Below are positions 1 through 8,926 of a stretch of DNA of 64,000 nt, in pieces. Source of the stretch: Ferrimicrobium acidiphilum DSM 19497 (GTDB lineage: Bacteria > Actinomycetota > Acidimicrobiia > Acidimicrobiales > Acidimicrobiaceae). Under the pieces are notes generated by a model. The model was not told the DNA's origin, searched no databases, and worked only from the letters and a program-made list of their open reading frames with translations. Within the stretch, counting starts at the first letter, position 1, and each line of letters begins with the position of its first letter. Where the stretch lies: contig NZ_JXUW01000004.1 in assembly GCF_000949255.1 (NCBI RefSeq), forward strand, positions 62,001 through 126,000, read 5' to 3'. Made by a program: the position numbers and the translations under genes.

Positions 1-1
1 G

Positions 2-265
2 GTTCGTGGCCTGAGATCTACCCAGTACCATTCCAAGGAGGCCATGCCCGGCCTGGCCAAGCTATTCGATTCGGCAGGAGTGGCGACGTCAAGACTCGAC
101 CCAATCGGGACTGTCCAAATCGCTGGTAAAGGCTGGTCAGCCCTGAACGACACCGATGATCCAATTGAGATCGGTACCACCGTCTTTGTCACTCGAGTCG
201 ATGGGCTAAAGCTCCATGTCATCCCAGAGGCCCCACGCGGGTCCAACCGAAAGGAAACGCTATGA
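2..265 (+). CDS. NfeD family protein, C-terminal part (5' end outside window)
   Basis: The reading frame is open from base 2, so the gene starts upstream of the window; the first internal ATG (44) is probably not the true start. The visible 87 residues have the pattern of the soluble OB-fold domain at the end of NfeD proteins: a G-x-V/A start, a Gly-Lys-Gly-Trp strand and a closing segment 'VDGLKLHVIP'. NfeD proteins are membrane partners of SPFH/stomatin proteins, and here the stop codon overlaps the ATG of the slipin gene (ATGA at 262-265), so the two are translationally coupled. Family by pattern; the missing N-terminus prevents telling long (ClpP-like protease) from short NfeD. Confidence 0.72.
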   Translation, partial: VRGLRSTQYHSKEAMPGLAKLFDSAGVATSRLDPIGTVQIAGKGWSALNDTDDPIEIGTTVFVTRVDGLKLHVIPEAPRGSNRKETL

Positions 266-1242
266 TTGCCGCAGGCATTATCATACTTATAGTCCTAATT
301 ATTCTGCTTCTCGTCTTGACACGAACAATCAAGATTTTGAAGGAGTATCAACGTGTCGTGGTTTTTCGCCTCGGTCGCTCGATCGGCTCAAAAGGACCTG
401 GGCTTCTGCTTATCAACCCCATCATCGATCGCTTAAATCTGGTCGATCTCCGCGAGCAGTACTTCGAGATCCCCCATCAGACCGCGATCACGAAGGACAA
501 TGCCCCGATCTCAATCGACTTCATCATGTTCTACCAGGTGATCGATCCGGTACAATCGGTGGTCGCTGTTCAAAACTTCTCCGGAGCAGCCTTGAACGTC
601 GCCGCAACTACGCTCCGCAGCGTCGTTGGCGACATGTCGCTCGACGATGTGCTCTCCCGCCGCGAGGACATGAACTCCCTCCTGCGCCTGCGCCTTGATG
701 AGGTAACTGAACGTTGGGGAGTAAAAGTATCGAATGTCGAGGTACGCGAGATCAATCCACCCCCTGCTGTGCAGGATGCGATGACCCGCCAGATGTCAGC
801 GGAACGCACGCGGCGAGCTGTTGTCACCGAATCCGAGGGGCAAAAACAAGCGGCTATCACCGTAGCTGAAGGTCAAAAACAGGCCTCCGTTCTCGCCGCT
901 GAAGGTCAAAAACAGGCGACGATCTTGGCGGCAGAGGCTGAGCGCGAGTCGGCAAAACTGAGAGCCCAAGGTCTCTCTGACGCACTAGAAGCGGTGAACA
1001 CCAATGCATCACGCTCCGATGCAAATGTGCTTACCTTGCAGTACCCAGAGACGCTTCGTCAGCTCGCCCAGTCGCCATCTACCAAGTTTGTGATTCCAGC
1101 AGAGCTCACTGGCTTGCTAGCAACGATGGGGCAGGCGACACGCACCGCCATGGAGATTACCCAACCTCCAAGTGGCGACAAGGGCTTCGTGAAGAATGGA
1201 GCTAATGGAAAGCTCGACTCCGGGAAAAGTACGGTCGGCTAA
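262..1242 (+). CDS. SPFH/Band 7 domain protein (slipin/stomatin family)
   Basis: 326 residues. Residues 3-20 form one hydrophobic N-terminal membrane anchor. A Band 7 domain follows (about 25-180, with 'EYQRVVVFRLGR' and 'GPGLLLINPIIDRL' typical of slipins). Residues 180-240 are an Ala/Glu/Gln-rich coiled coil made partly of three near-perfect 11-residue repeats beginning EGQKQA (192-224; bases 835-933). Such proteins form oligomeric scaffolds in membrane microdomains together with NfeD. The start ATG overlaps the stop of the nfeD-like gene. The C-terminal 50 residues are polar and look disordered. Family assignment is firm; the cellular task is not known from sequence. Confidence 0.9.
   Translation: MIAAGIIILIVLIILLLVLTRTIKILKEYQRVVVFRLGRSIGSKGPGLLLINPIIDRLNLVDLREQYFEIPHQTAITKDNAPISIDFIMFYQVIDPVQSVVAVQNFSGAALNVAATTLRSVVGDMSLDDVLSRREDMNSLLRLRLDEVTERWGVKVSNVEVREINPPPAVQDAMTRQMSAERTRRAVVTESEGQKQAAITVAEGQKQASVLAAEGQKQATILAAEAERESAKLRAQGLSDALEAVNTNASRSDANVLTLQYPETLRQLAQSPSTKFVIPAELTGLLATMGQATRTAMEITQPPSGDKGFVKNGANGKLDSGKSTVG
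835..933 (+). repeat. Three tandem 33-bp repeats inside the slipin gene
   Basis: Three consecutive 33-nt units each encode EGQKQA followed by five small or hydrophobic residues. The units differ mostly at third codon positions. The 11-residue (hendecad) periodicity fits a long coiled coil of the stomatin/flotillin type. Confidence 0.8.
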
Positions 1243-1414
1243 CTCGAGCGGCTTCATACAGTCGTGTGAGGTTACTCAAGGAGAATCCAGGGTCGACGCA
1301 GCTATGTAAGCCGCATCGACCACATGTCATGTCGTTGCACCAGGTCGCATGCTGCTCGCTAGGCGAATAGACGGCTGGCTAATTGTCGGTTCATGATCCC
1401 ACACCCGACCCAGC

Positions 1415-3775
1415 GTGCCTCGACCTACAATTAGTTGGGTGGGCACTGAAGGATATCCTCGATCTATAGCTGTCGTTGCTGAAGGCGACGTGCTTGGTCG
1501 AAGCACTCAAGCGCTGATTCAACAGTCACTCGCGGCCCGGATGGGATCACAAAGACTAGATAATTGGCTGGCCACCCACGCCGAGTTCAGTGGACCCAGC
1601 CGACCTAGACTCAGGGCTATCATCGACGAGCTCGACCGGTTCGAAGTCGCTCCCGAAGCACTACAGCTGGCTGGCTATCATGGCAAAAGGCTGGCTAACC
1701 TCCTAATGAGCTACCACAATGACACCGCAGCCGCTAACGTCACACTCGCCATGGACCCAGCTCCAGGATGGCAACACGCACGGCTAGATTTTGATCTCGC
1801 ATCGTCTCGAGAACTGGCAGCGCTTGCCGCAACCGCAAACGACGACGCAGTCATCACGATCGCCAACTGGCGTTCACCCGACCTGGACCCAACAACTAAG
1901 CGAGCCATTGAACAACTCACTGGCCAAGGCTTTCACCTCCGTGGCCACTTCCAGCAAAGATCACAACCTACAGTCGATCCACGGATCTACCACTTTACAG
2001 ACCCTGACCAGGAAGTCGCATGGGTGCTAGCTGAAATCATCGCCCGGCTTCACGCGCGAGAGTTGACGGTGCAGGATATCGCGATCTACCTTCCCAGTGA
2101 CCGAAGCTATCATCGAGCGCTTCGTCACTATAGCTACGCCTACCAGCTTCCGATCGCCATTCACGAGCAGCGCCAGGCGTCTTTCACCACTCTTGGTCGT
2201 CATATTCTTGAGCTCATCGAGTTGCTAGACTTGGGTCATGTAGCGGGATCAACTTACCGAAGTCGTCTGCTCACCAATCTCCTTGCGAAATTCGGTACGA
2301 TCTCGGGCACGGTAGGTCCCTGGAGTGATTTTGTTGACTGGCTGATTCTCATAGTCAACCAGATGCTGCAGAACCCAGACCTCAGTTCACAAGTCAGTTA
2401 TCTTGACCAAACTCTCGTCGCTCAGCTCTCTCTTCAGCTACAACAGCAGCGGCCAACTGAGAATGTTGAGTTGAGTTGTGAAGACTTTCTGCGCTCTGTG
2501 CGCATCCTACTACAAAGCATTGATCTAGCGGATATGCCGCACCACGAAGCCATAACTGTGGCGAACTCTGGTCAACCGATCGGCCATCATCGACTCGTTT
2601 TTGTCCTAGGAGCCGTCGACGGCCAATTTCCGTTTGGTCTCTCAGACAACCCAGTACTTCCACTAGCAGTAAGAGATCGGATAGATGGCCTACCAAAGAC
2701 TGCAGAACTCGTGTTGCGCCAGCGGGCATGTGCCCTTGGCACACTGCAGTCGGCTAGTCAAGAGTTGGTTGTCACCGCTCCGCAGCGAATCGGTACTAAT
2801 CGCACGCTGCCAAGTCTCTTACTAGCGGAACTCGGTCTCCAATCTCGGCCGGCGCCACCTCGCTACGCAGTCCTCCCGATGGAACGTTCAACTTTGGAGA
2901 ACATATCTACAGAAACCAATAACCGCCTCACCCAGGCGATCTCGATCGAACGACAACGAATCCACGGGTCTCAACGCTCTGCCCATGGGGGACTGGTCGG
3001 TCCGATCACCCTGAGGCCGCTCTCGGCCACACAGCTCGAAGATCTTGGTCAGTGTCCATTCCGATGGTTCGTGAAACATCGTCTCAAGGTGAGGCCGCCT
3101 GAGGACGAAAGCAACGATCCCGATCCTCGCATACTCGGACAGCTGGTTCATACGCTCCTTGAGCACCTCTCCCAAGAGAACAACTCGCCCGGAACTCGCG
3201 AGATTCTCGAGGAGAAGTTGGACCGACTTGCACCACTCTCGCTCGCTAAATTCACCCCTAACTGGCCTGCAATTCGTGCCGAGATCGCCAAGCAACTCGA
3301 GGCATTAACCAGCAATCCTGAGTTCGCGCCCAACGGGATCCAAACACGAGTCGAACTCGAGCTGCATGGGGAGTGGTACGGAATACCGGTGCAAGGACGC
3401 ATAGACCGTCTCGACGAAGTTGGACCAAAGACGTTCGAGATCATAGATTACAAGTACTCTAAGTCGGCTCCGACTGGAATTCAGGATGCCGATCGCCGTC
3501 TGAAGATCGACGTGCAACTATCGGTCTACACCAAGCTGGTAGAACAACAATTTGGACAGGTCATAGGCGCTAAGTACTGTCTAGTGAAGCAAGCAACATT
3601 TGTAAAAGCTCCAGGAGTTAGCAAGGGCGAGGAGCCAACCAAAGACGCGGCTGCTCGAATGCTCCTGAGCCTTGGCGATGGTTACCTTCCGGTGGCGCCA
3701 GACGCCGAACGCCAAGCCTGCAACTATTGTGACTTTGCTCAAACCTGTCGAATTGCGAGTCAGAATGCCGGTTAG
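1415..3775 (+). CDS. AddB/RecB-like PD-(D/E)XK nuclease subunit with Fe-S cluster motif
   Basis: 786 residues, GTG start. The C-terminal third carries a PD-(D/E)XK nuclease: G661-R-I-D664-R, then E675-I-I-D678-Y-K680. Four cysteines (C547, then C769-x2-C772-x5-C778) match the Fe-S staple that encloses the nuclease domain of AddB. The N-terminal two thirds resemble an AddB-type helicase fold, but I see no Walker A motif, so this half is probably an inactive motor or scanning domain. It lies 38 bp upstream of a UvrD-like helicase on the same strand, so the pair should act as a heterodimeric double-strand-break resection enzyme (AddAB/AdnAB type). Subunit equivalence to AddB rather than AdnA is inference. 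Confidence 0.82.
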   Translation: MPRPTISWVGTEGYPRSIAVVAEGDVLGRSTQALIQQSLAARMGSQRLDNWLATHAEFSGPSRPRLRAIIDELDRFEVAPEALQLAGYHGKRLANLLMSYHNDTAAANVTLAMDPAPGWQHARLDFDLASSRELAALAATANDDAVITIANWRSPDLDPTTKRAIEQLTGQGFHLRGHFQQRSQPTVDPRIYHFTDPDQEVAWVLAEIIARLHARELTVQDIAIYLPSDRSYHRALRHYSYAYQLPIAIHEQRQASFTTLGRHILELIELLDLGHVAGSTYRSRLLTNLLAKFGTISGTVGPWSDFVDWLILIVNQMLQNPDLSSQVSYLDQTLVAQLSLQLQQQRPTENVELSCEDFLRSVRILLQSIDLADMPHHEAITVANSGQPIGHHRLVFVLGAVDGQFPFGLSDNPVLPLAVRDRIDGLPKTAELVLRQRACALGTLQSASQELVVTAPQRIGTNRTLPSLLLAELGLQSRPAPPRYAVLPMERSTLENISTETNNRLTQAISIERQRIHGSQRSAHGGLVGPITLRPLSATQLEDLGQCPFRWFVKHRLKVRPPEDESNDPDPRILGQLVHTLLEHLSQENNSPGTREILEEKLDRLAPLSLAKFTPNWPAIRAEIAKQLEALTSNPEFAPNGIQTRVELELHGEWYGIPVQGRIDRLDEVGPKTFEIIDYKYSKSAPTGIQDADRRLKIDVQLSVYTKLVEQQFGQVIGAKYCLVKQATFVKAPGVSKGEEPTKDAAARMLLSLGDGYLPVAPDAERQACNYCDFAQTCRIASQNAG

Positions 3776-3813
3776 CCACCACATCCGTCCTCGAGGCACT
3801 ATGGTAAGCCAGC

Positions 3814-6800
3814 GTGACAGTAACCGGTTTATGCGAACCAGGTGTGGACGCTATCGCCATGACTCAATCGGGATCCATGGTGCAACTCAGTAAGCGCCAA
3901 CACCAAGCCGTCACCAGTCGTTCAGACGTTGCAATCTCAGCAGGTGCAGGCACCGGCAAGACCCAGACTATGGCGGCACGCTACCTCGCTCACGTTGAAG
4001 CGGGGATACGTCCCCTTTCAATCGTTGCAGTCACGTTCACCATCCGAGCAGCTGCCGAGCTTCGCCATCGCATACTCAGCCAGATGCGCGAACGCTATCT
4101 CGCTAATGACTCCCGAGTCCTCGAGGTTGAAGTAGCGCCGATTGGGACCATCCACTCACTTTGTCAGCGTATCTGTGGAGAGTTCCCCGACGAATCAGGG
4201 ATCGATTTTGACTTTCAAGTCGTCGATGAAACCAGTTATCAAAAGCTACTCACACTCGAGATGCCACATCTTCTCGAGCGCATCCCACCTCATAGCTATG
4301 AACTCCTCGACTATTCCACCCTAAAATCCTTCATTACCGACTGTTTGAAGGATGTAGAACGTTTTCGAACCGCTGCCAGGGTGGACATCTCCAAGATAAA
4401 GGAGTCGATAAGGGCCGCGCAACGTGACGCGGTTGATAGAGGACCTTGGGCGGCTATTGAACATGAGTTGAGTCAGTACCAGGCGCTCAGGACTAGCGAT
4501 CGCATCGAACTGGCCCGCCTGGATGCACTCTCCGGACTCCGATCCTTGCGACAAGGAGATAGTCGAGGTTGGGAGACACTTTCTCAACTCAATCTCCGCG
4601 GGGGTTCTGCAAATAACTGGACTGCTGGAGAATTTGACCTGGTCAAGGAGGGTCTTAGAGGACTAAGGGAGCGAATCAAGGAGCTACCTGAATATGTCCG
4701 CATCGGCTGGAACGACACGGATACAGAACACCAAGCCGCCATCCTCGCCCTCACCGAGGCGGTTGAAATCATCGTAAACCAGCTCGTCGACCTCAAGGCA
4801 AGGCGTCACATCCTTGACTTCAACGACCTCGAGACACACGCACTCAAGGCGCTGGCAAACGAGACGGTGAGGGCTGAACTTGCCGATAGATGGCAGGCTA
4901 TCTTGGTCGACGAGGTTCAAGACATCAGCCCGATACAGTACCAAATACTTACTAGCCTCGGGCGTGATGCCACTCTTTCAGCTGTAGGCGACGCCAAGCA
5001 ATCGCTATACCGGTTTAGAGGAGCTGACCCGGAGCTCTTCAGTCAACAGATCGCCGCCAGTCAGGAACATGTCACGCTTGACGAGAACTATCGGACAGTA
5101 CCAGCGCTGGTGGACTCGATAAATGCGGTCTTTACTGAGCTCATCCCCGACTACGAGCCACTGAATCCAGTGCGGACGACGAAGTATGCACGCGATCCCG
5201 TCGAGGTTATCGTGGTCGACGAGACCAGCGACGCGACCATGCCACGGCGTCGAAAGGTACTAGCGGAGCAGATTGGCTACCGCATCCTCGATCTCCTAGA
5301 GGAACCTTTTGAGGTCATCGATCCTGAGACGGGTATGTTGCGCCAAGCTCAACCTCGAGATATCGCCATCATCTCGGCCAGCTGGGGAATGTTGGATCAG
5401 GTTGCGGAGGAGCTCCAACGGTTACAGCTACCGGCCAATATCGTAGGTGGAGGTCCACTCCTCACCACCCAAGAGGCACTTGACGCCCTCACCCTCCTCT
5501 CCTTCTGCGCAAACCCGCACGAAGACTTGGCTTGCCTTGCACTCGCGCGTTCACCCATGGTCGGACTCAGCGATGCCGAGCTCGCCATCCTTGGTGAGGA
5601 GAAGCCACGGTCGACATCTTGGTTCAGCTTCCTCGTAAACCACCTTGGCGAGGATCCTCGTCTCTTACCAATCTCTCGGCTCCCGTTCTCGCCTACCTTC
5701 TTGCCACCAAGCGATCAACTCGCTGTCGCCGCAGACCTACTCCTCTATCCCGAGATTATCGCTCGCCTGAACCACCCCGAACGACGAAGGGCCGATTGGA
5801 CTGCCCTCCTCGATCTCGTGGATCAACGCGCAAACGAGGGTCTTGACACCCACGATATCGTCGCCTACCTACGCTTCGCAATCGATCACGAGGCGCGCAT
5901 TCCCCGCCCACCAGTCGATACCGACGATTCGGTCTCCCTGGTCACCATCCATGCATCCAAAGGGCTCGAATGGCCAATCACGATAGTGACTGATCTAGAC
6001 CGCAATCCCCGCAGGACGCCACCCCTCGCCGTCGATCCTCATTTCGGAATCGCCTACAAGCTAAAAGATGAGCGCTCCGGGCATCTATCATGGATCATCG
6101 AGCAGCAAAAGGAGGAGGAGCTCGCCGAGGAACGCCGGCGTTGGTACGTCGCAACGACACGTGCACGCGACCATCTCATCCTCGCGCTCGCGTCTACAGA
6201 TCGCGTAGACCAACTTCTCGAACAGTTCGCCCAGCAGACTGAGATAGTTCAAGTTCGAATCGACGCCACTCCAGCCATACCTCGAGTCGTCCCGGGTGCC
6301 GATCCGCCGCGCTATCGAATGCCCGAGGTTGATCTCGCCACCCCCTCTGCAGCTATCAAACATGAGTTGGCAAGTCGGACTCTGAACGATTTTCGCCTCT
6401 GCCCACTGCTTCTAGCGACCCCTGAAGCACCGAGGGGTGTAACCAGTAGACTTCGAGCACTGTTTCTCGAACTAGCAGTCGAGGGTAGGTCGATCAGCCT
6501 CGGAGATCTTGACTGGCTACCTGCGTCACAGGCCGAATCCCTAATCGCCAGGGCCGGTGAGTATCAGTCGATGCTCTCCGCACACTTGGTCACAGCTCCA
6601 GAACTCGCGACTGGAAGAGCAACAATGGCTCAGTGGTCGATCGATTGGGGACCATTCCTATTCGATGGCACCTCGGTGATCGACCTTACGATGACCGACG
6701 GCGACGTCGTTGGACTCAGCCTTGCCCACGCCGATCATCCGGGTATTCGAGCCGGAGTCCTCTACCTCGCACAGTCGCGCATCCATTGGCTCTCCTCAAC

Positions 6801-6954
6801 CGAACTTGCTACAATCCATCGCGAGCTGCCACCCCTGATGCGTGAACTAGCTGCGCCGCCATGGGGACCTCGTGACGATCGTGCCTCGACCTGTCGCTAC
6901 TGTCGTCAGACACACAGCTGTCATTGGGTGCAGTCAGAAGACCATAAGCTCTAG
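3814..6954 (+). CDS. UvrD/Rep-family superfamily 1 helicase, AddA/AdnB-like
   Basis: 1046 residues from GTG 3814; ATG at 3859 is an alternative start and no clear RBS decides. Motifs in order: Walker A AGAGTGKT (43-50), Walker B DEVQD (366-370), 'GDAKQSLYRFRGAD' motif III, 'TIHASKGLEWP' motif V and 'VATTRARDHLILA' motif VI. After motif VI about 220 residues remain. They hold C863 and C1027-x2-C1030-x5-C1036, the same cysteine spacing as in the upstream nuclease gene, but I cannot find the G-x-x-D-R ... D-Y-K residues of a PD-(D/E)XK active site. So the tail looks like a nuclease module that kept its Fe-S site and lost catalysis. The stop is 2 nt before the next gene. Confidence 0.88.
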   Translation: MTVTGLCEPGVDAIAMTQSGSMVQLSKRQHQAVTSRSDVAISAGAGTGKTQTMAARYLAHVEAGIRPLSIVAVTFTIRAAAELRHRILSQMRERYLANDSRVLEVEVAPIGTIHSLCQRICGEFPDESGIDFDFQVVDETSYQKLLTLEMPHLLERIPPHSYELLDYSTLKSFITDCLKDVERFRTAARVDISKIKESIRAAQRDAVDRGPWAAIEHELSQYQALRTSDRIELARLDALSGLRSLRQGDSRGWETLSQLNLRGGSANNWTAGEFDLVKEGLRGLRERIKELPEYVRIGWNDTDTEHQAAILALTEAVEIIVNQLVDLKARRHILDFNDLETHALKALANETVRAELADRWQAILVDEVQDISPIQYQILTSLGRDATLSAVGDAKQSLYRFRGADPELFSQQIAASQEHVTLDENYRTVPALVDSINAVFTELIPDYEPLNPVRTTKYARDPVEVIVVDETSDATMPRRRKVLAEQIGYRILDLLEEPFEVIDPETGMLRQAQPRDIAIISASWGMLDQVAEELQRLQLPANIVGGGPLLTTQEALDALTLLSFCANPHEDLACLALARSPMVGLSDAELAILGEEKPRSTSWFSFLVNHLGEDPRLLPISRLPFSPTFLPPSDQLAVAADLLLYPEIIARLNHPERRRADWTALLDLVDQRANEGLDTHDIVAYLRFAIDHEARIPRPPVDTDDSVSLVTIHASKGLEWPITIVTDLDRNPRRTPPLAVDPHFGIAYKLKDERSGHLSWIIEQQKEEELAEERRRWYVATTRARDHLILALASTDRVDQLLEQFAQQTEIVQVRIDATPAIPRVVPGADPPRYRMPEVDLATPSAAIKHELASRTLNDFRLCPLLLATPEAPRGVTSRLRALFLELAVEGRSISLGDLDWLPASQAESLIARAGEYQSMLSAHLVTAPELATGRATMAQWSIDWGPFLFDGTSVIDLTMTDGDVVGLSLAHADHPGIRAGVLYLAQSRIHWLSSTELATIHRELPPLMRELAAPPWGPRDDRASTCRYCRQTHSCHWVQSEDHKL

Positions 6955-6956
6955 CT

Positions 6957-7496
6957 GTGTCCACAATCGATCTCGCAGGTTTCATCACCGAAGTAAAAGG
7001 GCAGGCGATTCACCAAGGCTTCCATGTGCACGACGAGCGCCACTTTATGGAGACCTACTCGCTTCGCCAATGGTGGGAGGTCGATCTCCATCCCGAATCA
7101 GGATGCGGATCGCCTATGGAGCTCCACCTGGCGCTCGATGTCGATCCGCGAGTGTTACTCGCCTTCGATGACGCCTTTGCGACAGCTACCGACCCCTCCT
7201 CACTTCCCAACGAGTTCTTCTTTCCGTTGACATTGACTTGGACGCTGCCAGCACCCTCGATCGACCTACTCAACCTTGCGCTCAACCTTGCCGGTCTCAC
7301 TGGCATGTCGCTACCCCTGGAGGTGGCGGCTACCGATAGCTATGGATCTCCAGCAGCAGCGCCAGAACGCGCCATCAGCGTAACGGCTAGACGGTCGGTC
7401 TCGCTCACGAAGATTCTCGAAGGCGAGGAGGTCGTCGATGATACACTCGAGCGCGCGAACGACGTCAGTCTCTTCCTTCTTAAGCTTCTCGAGTAA
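6957..7496 (+). CDS. Conserved-looking protein of unknown function in the helicase-nuclease operon
   Basis: 179 residues, GTG start 2 nt after the helicase stop, so it is almost certainly co-transcribed and co-translated with it. I do not recognise the family. There is no signal peptide or membrane segment. The N-terminal half is rich in His, Trp and acidic residues ('GFHVHDERHFMETYSLRQWWEVDLHPESG'); the C-terminal half is a mixed helical and strand composition ending in an acidic helix. Position makes it a candidate accessory factor of the end-resection enzyme, but operon neighbours in Actinobacteria are often unrelated. It stops 6 nt before the sigma factor gene. Confidence 0.6.
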   Translation: MSTIDLAGFITEVKGQAIHQGFHVHDERHFMETYSLRQWWEVDLHPESGCGSPMELHLALDVDPRVLLAFDDAFATATDPSSLPNEFFFPLTLTWTLPAPSIDLLNLALNLAGLTGMSLPLEVAATDSYGSPAAAPERAISVTARRSVSLTKILEGEEVVDDTLERANDVSLFLLKLLE

Positions 7497-7502
7497 AACG
7501 CG

Positions 7503-8123
7503 ATGAAGCATGAATCCATCCATCCGCGTGCACTGCGTCGAAGAAAGAGCACGGAAACACAACTAAACGAAATGAGTGATGCCTCCTTAATTGTCGCAGT
7601 AGCGCGCTACAACCAGGATGCGTTGGCAGAGATCTTCCGACGACACGGAGGTGCGGTGCACGCACTTGCAAAGCGTGTCACCCGCGATACAGCATTGGCC
7701 GAGGAGGTTACTCAAGAACTCTTCGTACGCCTCTGGAACGAACCCGAACGTTACGACTCCGCTCGTGGCACACTGCGCACATTTTTGCTGATGCAGGCCC
7801 ACAGACGTTCTGTCGATGTTATCAGATCCGAGGAGGCTAGAAAAAGGCGTGAGCAGAACGAGTCCGCTTCAATCGCGGCCACATCCTACGATATCGACCA
7901 CGAATTTGGTGACCTAGCCGATCGAGAGGCGATACGCGGAGCGCTCGAGATCCTTCCTCAAGATGAGCGCCGCGCTATCGAACTAGCCTTCTATCATGGG
8001 CTCACCTACCGTGAGGTTGCCCAGCGTCTTGAGCAGCCAGAAGGCACAGTAAAAACCCGGATCCGCACAGGACTCAAACGTATGAATGAAGCCCTCGTAT
8101 CTTGGAAGGCAGTCGAAACATGA
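7503..8123 (+). CDS. ECF-type RNA polymerase sigma-70 factor (SigK-like)
   Basis: 206 residues. Region 2 lies at about residues 40-115 ('DALAEIFRRHGG', 'EEVTQELFVRLW', 'LRTFLLMQAHRRSVDVIR'), and region 4 at about 145-200 ('LPQDERRAIELAFYHGLTYREVAQRLEQPEGTVKTRI', cited in parts). There is no region 3, as expected for an ECF factor. The stop codon overlaps the ATG of the next gene (ATGA), which encodes an RskA-type anti-sigma factor, so this sigma factor is probably held inactive at the membrane until the anti-sigma factor is cleaved. An internal ATG at 7572 is an alternative start. The regulon cannot be read from this window. Confidence 0.92.
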   Translation: MKHESIHPRALRRRKSTETQLNEMSDASLIVAVARYNQDALAEIFRRHGGAVHALAKRVTRDTALAEEVTQELFVRLWNEPERYDSARGTLRTFLLMQAHRRSVDVIRSEEARKRREQNESASIAATSYDIDHEFGDLADREAIRGALEILPQDERRAIELAFYHGLTYREVAQRLEQPEGTVKTRIRTGLKRMNEALVSWKAVET

Positions 8124-8878
8124 CGGAACGAACCGATCTCTCGGGAAAGATGAGTCACCAGGAGGTTGAACAGCTGCTTGGCGCCTACATCATCGATGCG
8201 GTGGAGGTAAGCGAACGGTCCGCCATCGAAGTTCACCTCAGTGATTGCGCCATATGTCGCGCAGAGGTGGACGCCCTCCGGTCTACCGTCGGCATGCTAG
8301 CGAATGAGGGTGGCCCGGCGCCCACCGCAATCTGGCACCGGATTGAACACGAGATCAATGGAAGCGGAGATGTGGTCGCTTTTAGACCTCCGCAGCGCTC
8401 GCGCCTCAGAATCCCAACCATCATCGCCTCTACGGCACTTGGGGTGGCCGCCGCCCTTACCCTGATATTCGGTATTGAGATCCACCGCCTCGACAGCCAA
8501 GTAAACCGGCTGGGAACACAGGTTACAACCTCAGCCACTAGAGCGATTGCAACCGCAGCACTCCTCCAACCTGGAGCCAAGCGATTTGCGCTCAAAAGCC
8601 CCCATGGCAAGGCCGTCGGAAGTCTGGTAGCACTCCGGTCTGGGGAGGTAGTGCTCACCTCTTTCCTCATGCACCCACTCAAGGCAACCTCAACCTATCA
8701 GGTCTGGGCGATCGTGGACGAACACCCAATATCGCTCGGGCTACTCGGGAACCGCCCTACTGTTTCGGTATTCCACACAGGCGGTCGGCATGCCTTCGAA
8801 TTCGCAATCACCATCGAGCCAGCCCATGGAGTCGCACAACCAACTGGTGCTCCAGTGGCCACCGCTGCTGTCGTCTGA
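8120..8878 (+). CDS. Anti-sigma factor, RskA family with zinc-binding ZAS motif
   Basis: 252 residues from ATG 8120, which overlaps the sigma factor stop. An upstream in-frame TTG (8102) is less likely. The cytoplasmic N-terminus has the ZAS motif H39-x3-C43-x2-C46, which grips the cognate sigma factor. One membrane helix lies at about 99-119. The extracytoplasmic part (about 130-252) ends in the RskA C-terminal fold ('TYQVWAIVDEHPISLG', 'AITIEPAHGVAQPTG'). In this family, regulated proteolysis releases the sigma factor. Pairing with the overlapping ECF gene is secure; the inducing signal is unknown. Confidence 0.9.
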   Translation: MTERTDLSGKMSHQEVEQLLGAYIIDAVEVSERSAIEVHLSDCAICRAEVDALRSTVGMLANEGGPAPTAIWHRIEHEINGSGDVVAFRPPQRSRLRIPTIIASTALGVAAALTLIFGIEIHRLDSQVNRLGTQVTTSATRAIATAALLQPGAKRFALKSPHGKAVGSLVALRSGEVVLTSFLMHPLKATSTYQVWAIVDEHPISLGLLGNRPTVSVFHTGGRHAFEFAITIEPAHGVAQPTGAPVATAAVV

Positions 8879-8926
8879 CTTAGCCAACGAACAAGGTTCC
8901 AGCCGTTCTCCCAGTAGGCTCGAGAG

